Assembly (NCBI GenBank): GCA_002389705.1 | Contig: DGQJ01000251.1 | Span: 1-20,283, forward strand | Direction: 5' to 3' | DNA length: 20,283 nt | Origin: Bacteroidales bacterium UBA4417 | GTDB taxonomy: Bacteria; Bacteroidota; Bacteroidia; Bacteroidales; UBA4417 | Part shown: piece by piece, positions 1-6,533 of the stretch | Position numbering within the stretch: the stretch's first letter is position 1 | Layout of the letters: each line of letters begins with the position of its first letter | Notes under the pieces: generated by a model | Database searches by the model: none | What the model was told of the DNA's origin: nothing | Seen by the model: only the letters and a program-made list of their open reading frames with translations | Made by a program: the position numbers and the translations under genes

Positions 1-525
1 CACTTTCTTGCGGGTAGCTTCCACCTGGTTCAGCGCGATATTCAGTTGTTCCTGGGTACTTAACACAAAAAGGTAGTTCAAAATGATGTTGATGGTAATT
101 TTGTCACGGGCATTCTGGGCGTCCATTTTGCCGGCTTCGTAGTTCAGCTCATTTTGCTTCATATAGTTATGCAGGCTGCACCCATTCCAAAGCACTATAT
201 TGCTGGTAAGCGAATACGAGGCGGCATTGTTCTGCTCGTTGATGTATGTGTTGGTGTACGGGTTTATACTTCGGCCGTTGTAAGCGGAATGCGTGATGTT
301 CGCATTCAGGTCGGGAAGCATACTGGCTTTCGACAGGTTATAATTTAACCGTGCCGATTCGGCCAGGAGTTCGGCCTGTTTTACATCCACGTTGTTTTTA
401 AATGCCGTTTCGACGCATTGTTGCAGGGTGAAAACATTATCGGCAGAAGGGGAATTCTGGGCATATGTTTTTGTTGAGGCTGCAAATGCAAGTAGGATCA
501 GGAGTACTGTGGTTATTTTTTTCAT
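1..525 (-). CDS. TolC-family outer-membrane efflux protein, N-terminal part (3' end beyond window)
   Basis: I translated this by hand from the ATG at 525-523; 175 codons stay open to the left edge. Residues 1-22 are a clear signal peptide: MKK, a hydrophobic core (TTVLLILLAFAAS), and a likely cut after TYA before QN. The mature start has the TolC-family hallmark FTLQQCVETAFKNNVDV at about residues 32-48, followed by helical sequence rich in A, N, L and Q (ELLAESARLNYNLSKA) and a strand region with INPYTNTYINEQN and LWNGCSLHN, as in Bacteroidota TolC proteins. The family forms trimeric outer-membrane channels with a periplasmic helical barrel and serves as the exit duct of tripartite pumps. 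It lies downstream of, and on the same strand as, the ATPase and permeases, so it is probably their outer-membrane partner. The 255-bp spacer leaves open whether it is co-transcribed. Only about 40% of a usual TolC length is visible. Family call is firm; substrate unknown. Confidence 0.9.
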   Translation of the reverse strand, partial: MKKITTVLLILLAFAASTKTYAQNSPSADNVFTLQQCVETAFKNNVDVKQAELLAESARLNYNLSKASMLPDLNANITHSAYNGRSINPYTNTYINEQNNAASYSLTSNIVLWNGCSLHNYMKQNELNYEAGKMDAQNARDKITINIILNYLFVLSTQEQLNIALNQVEATRKKV

Positions 526-780
526 GGTTAAAAGTGAGTTCAAAAAAAGTTGTTAGTGATTTATTCTAACTATCAGAATCATTAAAAAAAATGGTCGCTA
601 TTTTACAAAAATTACCCCTCCGCCTGTCGGCACCTCCCCTGACATCAGGGGAGGAAGAAATCAAAACAGAACGGCAATATTTTGAAATTTGCAGAATCCA
701 CTCCCTCCCTTTTTAAGGGAGGGCTGGGGTGGGTACATTAAGAAGTGGCCTGTTTTAATCACTCCTTCCATTCGATTTAT
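526..780. other. Non-coding spacer between ATPase and TolC genes
   Basis: This 255-bp stretch has no credible ORF. It holds an A/T-rich TolC leader (526-613) and a G/C-box palindromic repeat element (614-734). On the minus strand the A/T-rich part has only a poor match to the Bacteroidota TAnnTTTG -7 box (TAATTTTTG, near 606-614) and no convincing -33 TTG, so no promoter is called. Confidence 0.6.
614..734. repeat. Palindromic intergenic repeat element with two hairpins and inverted outer ends
   Basis: There are two perfect hairpins. The first is at 633-654: cctcccctga, loop ca, tcaggggagg. The second is at 703-723: ccctccctt, loop ttt, aagggaggg. Between them lies a roughly 48-bp A/T-rich spacer. 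The outer ends are approximate inverted repeats: acccctccgcc at 614-624 against ggctggggtgggt at 722-734. This build, with C-rich boxes at one end and G-rich boxes at the other, resembles short dispersed intergenic repeats familiar from Bacteroidota genomes. Neither hairpin is followed by a clean T-run on either strand, so a Rho-independent terminator is not clear. The element could still fold in the ATPase-TolC mRNA and alter its stability or the relative level of the two genes. Confidence 0.65.
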
Positions 781-1446
781 TTATTTCTCAATCCTGCCAT
801 CGAGCAGGTTAATGATTTTGGAACCGTAAGCTGCATTTCGTTCGGAATGGGTAGCCTGGATAATGGTTACTCCATCTTCGGTATTCAGTTGTTTGAAGAG
901 CTCCATAATTTCCTCGCCTTGTTTGCTGTTCAGGTTACCGGTAGGTTCATCGGCAAGGATGAGTTTGGGTTTTGCAACCAAAGCACGCGCTACACCCACC
1001 AGTTGCTGCTGTCCGCCGGATAATTGGGGCGGAAACAGGTCTTTCTTCCCGACAATGTTAAACCTGTCCAAAATATCAGAAACCATAGCCTGCCTTTCCG
1101 AAGCCTTTACATTCTGGTACAACAAGGGGGTTTCAATATTTTCGTAAACGGTAAGTTCGTCGATAAGATGGTAGGCCTGAAATACAAACCCGATATGGGT
1201 TTTGTACAATTGCGACCGCTGCTTTTCCTTTAACTGGTGAACCGGCTGGCCGATAAAATTGTATTCTCCTTCGTTAAATTCGTCAAGCATGCCGATTACG
1301 TTAAGCAAAGTTGATTTCCCTGAACCGGAAGGGCCCATAATGCTGATAAATTCTCCTTCCTTAACGGTGAGGTTAATATCGCGTAACAGGAAAAAACGGT
1401 TCCCACCTGAATTAACCCATTTTGTTATGTGTTTTAGTTCTATCAT
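781..1446 (-). CDS. ABC transporter ATP-binding protein, MacB/LolD type (221 aa)
   Basis: This is the cytoplasmic ATPase that should power the FtsX/MacB-type permeases of the cluster. All motifs are present: Walker A GPSGSGKST (residues 38-46), Q-loop Q90 in GFVFQAYHL, signature LSGGQQQ (142-148), Walker B KLILADEP (161-168; D166, E167) and H-loop H200 in QATHSE. Length and the motif ADEPTGNL fit the MacB/LolD/FtsE group. The start ATG at 1446-1444 gives the standard N-terminus MIELKHITKW. Two deviations stand out. The residue after LSGGQQQ is L149, where the family usually has R. The D-loop reads GNLNS instead of GNLDS. Catalytic residues are intact, so the protein should be active. It is the only ATPase gene visible for eight permeases. 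A 223-bp gap separates it from P1, so it may have its own promoter or may depend on read-through. Confidence 0.95.
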   Translation of the reverse strand: MIELKHITKWVNSGGNRFFLLRDINLTVKEGEFISIMGPSGSGKSTLLNVIGMLDEFNEGEYNFIGQPVHQLKEKQRSQLYKTHIGFVFQAYHLIDELTVYENIETPLLYQNVKASERQAMVSDILDRFNIVGKKDLFPPQLSGGQQQLVGVARALVAKPKLILADEPTGNLNSKQGEEIMELFKQLNTEDGVTIIQATHSERNAAYGSKIINLLDGRIEK

Positions 1447-1669
1447 GATTGAAGTATTGGTATTGGTTTAAATTTACTAGGTTTATTTATTTGTGTTAGA
1501 AAATGTAGGTAGTCGGTAGTCGGGAGATGGAAGCGTATTTTGTTGGAGATTGTATTTAAAATGGAGTTTTTTCACTTCGCTCCTCGCCTTGTCTCCCCAA
1601 GCTACTACTGCATGCAGACAAGAATAATTTTAAGTGACTCCTATCCTGCCAGTGACATTCCCCGCTTTC
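1447..1669. other. Non-coding spacer between P1 and the ATPase gene
   Basis: This 223-bp gap interrupts an otherwise tight array. I see no ORF worth calling. It contains an A/T-rich ATPase leader (1447-1504), a short tandem heptamer tract (about 1505-1525), and a weak 7-bp inverted repeat (cttgtct 1588-1594, agacaag 1616-1622, 21-nt loop). No convincing promoter or terminator could be fixed. An echo of the permease 3' end, as found in other spacers, is absent here. Confidence 0.5.
1505..1525. repeat. Short tandem heptamer repeat (tagtcgg)
   Basis: The plus strand reads gtaggtagtcggtagtcggg, that is, two adjacent copies of tagtcgg preceded by a degenerate half copy. Such heptamer runs occur in intergenic DNA of some Bacteroidota. 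At about two and a half copies it is small and may be incidental. It sits in the leader of the ATPase gene, roughly 60-80 bp upstream of its ATG. Confidence 0.35.
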
Positions 1670-4033
1670 TCATTCGGTCCGTAAACTATTAACAGGTTTG
1701 GCTTTGGCTGCTTTTAATGTCTGAAGGCTGATAACAAAAAAAGCAAACACCAGTACCACAACTGCTGATACCACAAACATCCACCATTGCATGGATATCC
1801 TGTAAGCAAAATTCTGCAGCCATGTTCCGGAATAATACCATGCCGCCGGAAACGCAAAAAGCGAAGCAAGCACAATAAGGAGAAGGAACTTCCTGGCACT
1901 TAAGCGGATAATATCAACTACGCTGGCGCCCAATACTTTCCGTATGCCAATTTCTTTGGTTTTATACTGAATGTTGAGCAATACCAGCCCGAAAACACCG
2001 GCAAGCGAAAGAACAATGGAAAGAACCGAGAAACAGAAAAACAAGAGCTGGAATTTTTGTTCCGATTTGTAAAGTGTGTCGAATGCATTATCAAGGAACC
2101 AGTAGTCGAACGGTGCTGTTGCAGTATTCTGCTTCCATATGTCCTTCAGTTTACTGATCAGCAAAGCCGGATTATCGGCAGTATATTTAATTACAAGGAA
2201 ATTATACTCATTCATCCATGGTTTGTTGGTAATGATTAAAGGACCAATTTCATCGTGCATCGATGCAAAATGAAAATTCTTAACTACACCAATTACCTTG
2301 TGTGTGCCATCCCGGTTTATGGTTTTCCCCAGAGGCTCTTTCCATCCTAATTTATCTGCCAAAGCCTGGTTGATAATATATCCATCTGCTTCAACCATGT
2401 GCTGATCGGAGAAATAGTGGCCTGAAATCAGGTTGATATTCAGTGTTTTTAACAGATTTTCGTCCGCATCAAGCTGGTGGATGGTCAGATAGTCTTTTCT
2501 GCCTTCGGGCAGGAATCCATTTTGCGTAATATTATCGTAAGGCACTTCCGACATGGCCGAAACACCTGAAACATAGGATAAACCAGCAATCTGTTGCCTC
2601 AGCATTATAGCTTTCTGCTGTGCATTGCTGCCGGTTAGGGATACTACCACAATGTGATCCTTGTCAAAACCCAGCGGCTTATTCTTAATATACCGCATTT
2701 GTACTTGCACAATTAGCACTGTGGTTATCAAGGCAGTTGAAATCACAAATTGTAAAACAATTAAAACGTTGCCAAGAATGTGTTTGCCCGATTTCGGCAA
2801 TTTCATCCGAAAGGTGTTAACAGTATTGAGTGATGAGAGGTAGAATGCAAGGTATCCTCCTGCCGAAAGGCTGATGATAAACATCAGCAGCAACACAAAT
2901 GCACTGACAAACAGGAGCTCTTTAGCCTGTATATGAAGTGCGCTGCCTGAAATATCCTGGTAAATAGGAAAGAGAGCAGCAGCAATTCCAACAGCCAGTA
3001 CCAATGAAATGAAGCTTATTAGGAGCGTTTCGCCCATAAACTGTTTCACCAATTGAATCCGCAAAGCGCCCAGCACTTTCCTGACACCAACTTCTTTAAA
3101 TCGTGAAGAAGCGCGTGCCACAGAGAGATTCACATAGTTGATGCACGAAATGATTAAAATAAGCAGAGCTATAACGCTGAAAACATAAATATTGGTCCTG
3201 GTATTGGCGGCACTTTCGTCGTAATACAAATGTATTTTCGACATGGGTTGTAAATGGGCTGCCAGGCTTTGAGACGGGGTTGAAAACTTCTGATTAAAAT
3301 TGTCGTACAGGAAATTTTTAAACTTTTTCTCCAGCCCGGTTGCTGAAGCATCGTCTGACAGCTGAAGGTAGTGTGAATACTGCCAGCCGCCATTCCACCC
3401 CATAAAGTAGGTGGAATCGTGATATAGGGTCGACATGGATGCCAATGCCTCGTATTTTATAGTTGAGTTAGCAGGCGCATCTTCAGTAACCCCGGTTACC
3501 TGGTAATTTGTTTTTCCATCGACCAGGATTGTTTTACCAACAGGTTCGGTTTTTCCAAATATTTTACCTGCTAAGGTTTTTGATAAAACCACTGAAAAGG
3601 GATTCTGCAAGGCCGTTTGCGGGTTTCCCGAAGTAATTTTAAAGGAGAATATTTTGAAAAAGGAATCATCAGCATACTTCAGATCAGAAGTTTTAATGCT
3701 TTTGTCTCCGTATAAAGTCCAGGCCTCATGGCTACCCGAAACCCTGCAATGGTTTTGTATTTCAGGAAATTGTTTTTGAGCGTCTTCGCTGAAAGGAGCG
3801 GTAAATTCCGAACTTACGGCGGTTGGATCCTCTGATAATCCCGAACTGAATCCAACCCTGTAAATGGAATTAAGATTAGCCTGGAAATGATCGTACGATG
3901 CTTCCGACTGTATGTAAACAGCTATCAGTATTACGGCGGCAATACCAATGGATAATCCGCCAATGTTGATAAAGGAGACAGACTTATATTTCCAGATGTT
4001 TCGCCAGGCGGTGATGAAATAATTTTTAATCAT
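1670..4033 (-). CDS. P1: FtsX/MacB-type ABC transporter permease, duplicated (787 aa)
   Basis: Integral inner-membrane subunit with two MacB-like periplasmic domains and two FtsX cores. TM1 is at about 21-42, first periplasmic domain 43-279, TM2 281-301, TM3 334-354, TM4 375-395, TM5 424-445, second periplasmic domain 446-660, TM6 663-685, TM7 715-735 and TM8 752-773. Each FtsX core carries the cytoplasmic coupling motif: RFKEVGVRKVLGA at 311-323 and KTKEIGIRKVLGAS at 691-704. The start was set at 4033 (MIKNYFITAWRN), which matches the other paralogues. A longer in-frame start at 4111 would only translate the spacer and the 3' end of P2. P1 is the last permease of the array, 37 bp after P2. 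Oddities: the usual YPAFYLSGF reads YLAFYLSSL (394-402), and the gene ends in a single tail, agt tta cgg acc gaa tga, without the echo seen after most neighbours. Family call is firm; substrate unknown. Confidence 0.93.
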   Translation of the reverse strand: MIKNYFITAWRNIWKYKSVSFINIGGLSIGIAAVILIAVYIQSEASYDHFQANLNSIYRVGFSSGLSEDPTAVSSEFTAPFSEDAQKQFPEIQNHCRVSGSHEAWTLYGDKSIKTSDLKYADDSFFKIFSFKITSGNPQTALQNPFSVVLSKTLAGKIFGKTEPVGKTILVDGKTNYQVTGVTEDAPANSTIKYEALASMSTLYHDSTYFMGWNGGWQYSHYLQLSDDASATGLEKKFKNFLYDNFNQKFSTPSQSLAAHLQPMSKIHLYYDESAANTRTNIYVFSVIALLILIISCINYVNLSVARASSRFKEVGVRKVLGALRIQLVKQFMGETLLISFISLVLAVGIAAALFPIYQDISGSALHIQAKELLFVSAFVLLLMFIISLSAGGYLAFYLSSLNTVNTFRMKLPKSGKHILGNVLIVLQFVISTALITTVLIVQVQMRYIKNKPLGFDKDHIVVVSLTGSNAQQKAIMLRQQIAGLSYVSGVSAMSEVPYDNITQNGFLPEGRKDYLTIHQLDADENLLKTLNINLISGHYFSDQHMVEADGYIINQALADKLGWKEPLGKTINRDGTHKVIGVVKNFHFASMHDEIGPLIITNKPWMNEYNFLVIKYTADNPALLISKLKDIWKQNTATAPFDYWFLDNAFDTLYKSEQKFQLLFFCFSVLSIVLSLAGVFGLVLLNIQYKTKEIGIRKVLGASVVDIIRLSARKFLLLIVLASLFAFPAAWYYSGTWLQNFAYRISMQWWMFVVSAVVVLVFAFFVISLQTLKAAKAKPVNSLRTE

Positions 4034-4044
4034 ATCTATGCTTT

Positions 4045-4088
4045 TTATTCGGTGGGTAACCTTTTTTGCTTTACTCCGTTCGCAATGA
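4045..4088 (-). repeat. Duplicated permease 3' end in the P2/P1 spacer (diverged echo)
   Basis: The real end of P2 (SLRTE, TAA) occupies 4071-4088. A second copy at 4045-4062 is 26 bp away. On the plus strand it reads ttattcggtgggtaacct and matches the clean echo of the P3/P2 spacer at 14 of 18 bases. It lies in the 37-bp spacer upstream of the P1 ATG and is out of frame with P2. Confidence 0.65.
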
Positions 4089-6479
4089 AGTAACCGGGTT
4101 AGCCATTGCAACTTTCATTGTCTGCAAACCAATGAGTAATGCGGAAATTGCTCCCAGCAGCGCAATTGAAATAAGGAATGGCGTGGTAGTAATCTGGATT
4201 CGGTATGCGTATCCATTCAGCCAGATTTGCATAATAGTGTATGCCACAGGGACGGCTATAATACCGGCAATCAAGATAACAAACAGGAATTCTTTGATGA
4301 ACAATAAAATGATGTTCGATACCGATGATCCCAGTACTTTCCGTATGCCGATTTCTTTGGTCCGCCTTTGAATGCTCATGGCTACCAATCCAAGTACACC
4401 AAGCAAAACAATAATTAAAGCAAGTAAAAACGCGGTATATACCGCCTGTCGCAATTGTATTTCAGATTTGTAAAGATGCCTGAGCGTATCGTCCATAAAT
4501 TTATATTCGAAAGGAGCACCGGGCATAAGTACTGCCCATTGTTTCTGCAAAGCATCTACTGAATTACTGATATCGCCGGGTTTGAGCTTTATAGAAAAAT
4601 ATCTGAATATCCGCGAATTCCCCACATGCACAAATGTGATAGGCGGAACTGATTCCTGCATGGATCCGAAATGGAAATTGTTGGTTACCCCGGCAATGGT
4701 ATATACATCGGCACTTCCGGTTAGCTTCACACGCTGACCCACTGCATCTTCTGCATGTTGCCATCCCAGAGCTTTGGCTTCGGTTTCGTTAATTACAACC
4801 GACGATGAATCAGCAAACGCTCCGGGCTGACTAAAGAAAACGCCCGCTTTAAGCGGAATGCCAAAGGTTGAAGCAAAATGTTCGTCAGTATTCAGAAACT
4901 GAGTTGAGACAGCAGTGGTAGAATCAGCACCAACTTTGTAAACAGCATTGCTTCCGGAATTTCGACCATCGGGCACCTCGAAAGAAAGTGTAACATCGCT
5001 CACCTGTGGCAAAGCCGATAATCGTGCGCGGATACTTTCCATTCGGCTCACACCGGCAAAACTCCAGTCGCGTGGAACCTGTGCCGAAACAATATAATCC
5101 TTGTTGTAGCCGATATCTTTGCCAAAGAAATAACCGATTTGCTGCGAAACGATGATGGCGCCAATAAAAACAACGGTTGCAATTGAAAACTGAAATCCCA
5201 CCAAAGCTTTTCGCAGCCAGATTTTTTCTTTCACTGTCGAAAGCTTTCCTTTTAACGAATCTACAGTTTTGAACGACGACAATACGAAGGCCGGATAAAG
5301 TCCTGCTAGGGAACCGATAAGCAGAGCCAACGCGAATGGAAGAATAATAAAAGCCGGTGGAAAATCGGTAAGTTGAGGAATGGTTTTGCCTAAAATACTG
5401 CTGAAATAATTCCGGCTAACGGCATACAGAAACAGTGCAAGCAGCATTGCAAACAAAACCAGTAAAACGGATTCAGTAAGAAATTGAAAGATCAGGTTTT
5501 TCTTTAATCCGCCCATTACTTTACGGATTCCAATCTCTTTAAGCCGGGTAGCAGAGTGGCTAACCGACATGTTCACAAAATTGATGACAGCCATAATCAA
5601 AATAAAGAATGCTATTATGGAGAGTGCATAAATCATTTTTTTTACCAGGCCATTATCCTTGCTGAGATAATATTTTTTTAAAGGAATCGGGTATTGCGTC
5701 AGGTTTGCTGTAATATAATCCGGCGCGTTCTTTTTTAAAAGCTGCCGTATAGGTTCTTCAAGTTGCTTTGGGGTAACGCCGCTTTGTAATTCAATATAGC
5801 TTACCATGTGAGCGTAATCCCACGACAGTATTTCTCTTCCGAAGAATTGTGCAGAAGCTATTGGCATATAAAACTGATTCTCTTTATCATCCAACAGGGA
5901 GGAAACCGAATTTCGCGAATGGTTATTCAATACCCCTGTGATCATGAAATCATGGTTGTCGCCTGAAAAATTTTCGATGGAAACAGTTTCACCAACCACA
6001 TTGGTTTTTCCAAAATATTTTTTTGCTGCATCTTCGGTTATAACCACTGAATATGGATTGGCAAGGGCTGTTTTGGTATCACCATGTTTTAGCGTAAACC
6101 TATACATACTGAGTAATGTACTATCCCCAACCTGAAAGGATTCCCGAAAATGTTTATCGCCTTTTGAAACCGTGGAACTCACACCATCGAACCTGTAATA
6201 ATTTGCAATCAAGGTTGGATATTGCTCATACAAAGCTTTTGCCAGGGGGGCTATGGTTACAAGCTCATTCCCCATATTTTCAGCAGTCCATCGACTTTGC
6301 AGGATGAATTGCCGGTTAGCATTTCTCAATTCCGAATTTACCCGTAATTCGCTCCATACATAAGCACAAATTACCAGTGTAAATAAAATACCAGCCGATA
6401 ACCCCACAATATTTACTATGGAGTAAAAGCGGTTTTTAACCATATTCCGCCAGGCTATTTTCAGATTGTTTCTGATCAT
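4071..6479 (-). CDS. P2: FtsX/MacB-type ABC transporter permease, duplicated (802 aa)
   Basis: Same architecture as P1. TM1 lies at about 20-42 (VNIVGLSAGILFTLVICAYV), the first periplasmic domain at about 43-280, TM2 282-304 (ending INFVNMSVSHSATR), TM3 332-354, TM4 375-397, TM5 428-448, a second periplasmic domain to about 660, then TM6-8. Coupling motifs are RLKEIGIRKVMGG (312-324) and RRTKEIGIRKVLGSS near residue 700. The canonical LYPAFVLSSF motif is at 394-403. The second domain keeps a variant of the family signature, GVTNNFHFGSM, where most paralogues have GVVKDFHF. The start at 6479 gives MIRNNLKIAWRN and follows P3 by 36 bp. The tail TSLRTE ends at TAA 4073-4071. P2 is clearly divergent from P1 and P3 over the periplasmic domains, so it is an old paralogue and not a fresh copy. 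Substrate unknown. Confidence 0.94.
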   Translation of the reverse strand: MIRNNLKIAWRNMVKNRFYSIVNIVGLSAGILFTLVICAYVWSELRVNSELRNANRQFILQSRWTAENMGNELVTIAPLAKALYEQYPTLIANYYRFDGVSSTVSKGDKHFRESFQVGDSTLLSMYRFTLKHGDTKTALANPYSVVITEDAAKKYFGKTNVVGETVSIENFSGDNHDFMITGVLNNHSRNSVSSLLDDKENQFYMPIASAQFFGREILSWDYAHMVSYIELQSGVTPKQLEEPIRQLLKKNAPDYITANLTQYPIPLKKYYLSKDNGLVKKMIYALSIIAFFILIMAVINFVNMSVSHSATRLKEIGIRKVMGGLKKNLIFQFLTESVLLVLFAMLLALFLYAVSRNYFSSILGKTIPQLTDFPPAFIILPFALALLIGSLAGLYPAFVLSSFKTVDSLKGKLSTVKEKIWLRKALVGFQFSIATVVFIGAIIVSQQIGYFFGKDIGYNKDYIVSAQVPRDWSFAGVSRMESIRARLSALPQVSDVTLSFEVPDGRNSGSNAVYKVGADSTTAVSTQFLNTDEHFASTFGIPLKAGVFFSQPGAFADSSSVVINETEAKALGWQHAEDAVGQRVKLTGSADVYTIAGVTNNFHFGSMQESVPPITFVHVGNSRIFRYFSIKLKPGDISNSVDALQKQWAVLMPGAPFEYKFMDDTLRHLYKSEIQLRQAVYTAFLLALIIVLLGVLGLVAMSIQRRTKEIGIRKVLGSSVSNIILLFIKEFLFVILIAGIIAVPVAYTIMQIWLNGYAYRIQITTTPFLISIALLGAISALLIGLQTMKVAMANPVTSLRTE

Positions 6480-6489
6480 ACCATTACAT

Positions 6490-6533
6490 TTATTCCGTTC
6501 GTAAACTTTTTAGCTTCACTCCGTTCGCAATGA
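6490..6533 (-). repeat. Duplicated permease 3' end in the P3/P2 spacer (clear echo)
   Basis: P3 ends at 6516-6533 (tca ttg cga acg gag tga). Exactly 26 bp downstream the minus strand reads agt tta cga acg gaa taa (6490-6507), again SLRTE plus stop but in another frame and with different codons for S, L and E. The intervening bases are agctaaaa. This is the clearest of the echoes. Confidence 0.85.

Noticed and set aside
526..620. Bacteroidota-type promoter (TAnnTTTG with upstream TTG) for the TolC gene, and a similar candidate (tacatttt on the minus strand, near 1500) for the ATPase
   Set aside because: Each has a mismatch in the -7 box and no properly spaced -33 element.
633..723. Rho-independent terminators at the two G/C hairpins
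   Set aside because: No T-run follows the stems on either strand; the arrangement fits a dispersed repeat better.
1588..1622. Stem-loop terminator downstream of P1
   Set aside because: Only a 7-bp stem with a 21-nt loop and no T-tract in the direction of transcription; could be chance.
4034..4111. A 26-residue N-terminal extension of P1 starting at 4111
   Set aside because: It would translate the spacer and overlap the P2 3' end in another frame. All paralogues begin with M-[IL]-[KR]-[NSH]-..., which in P1 is the ATG at 4033.
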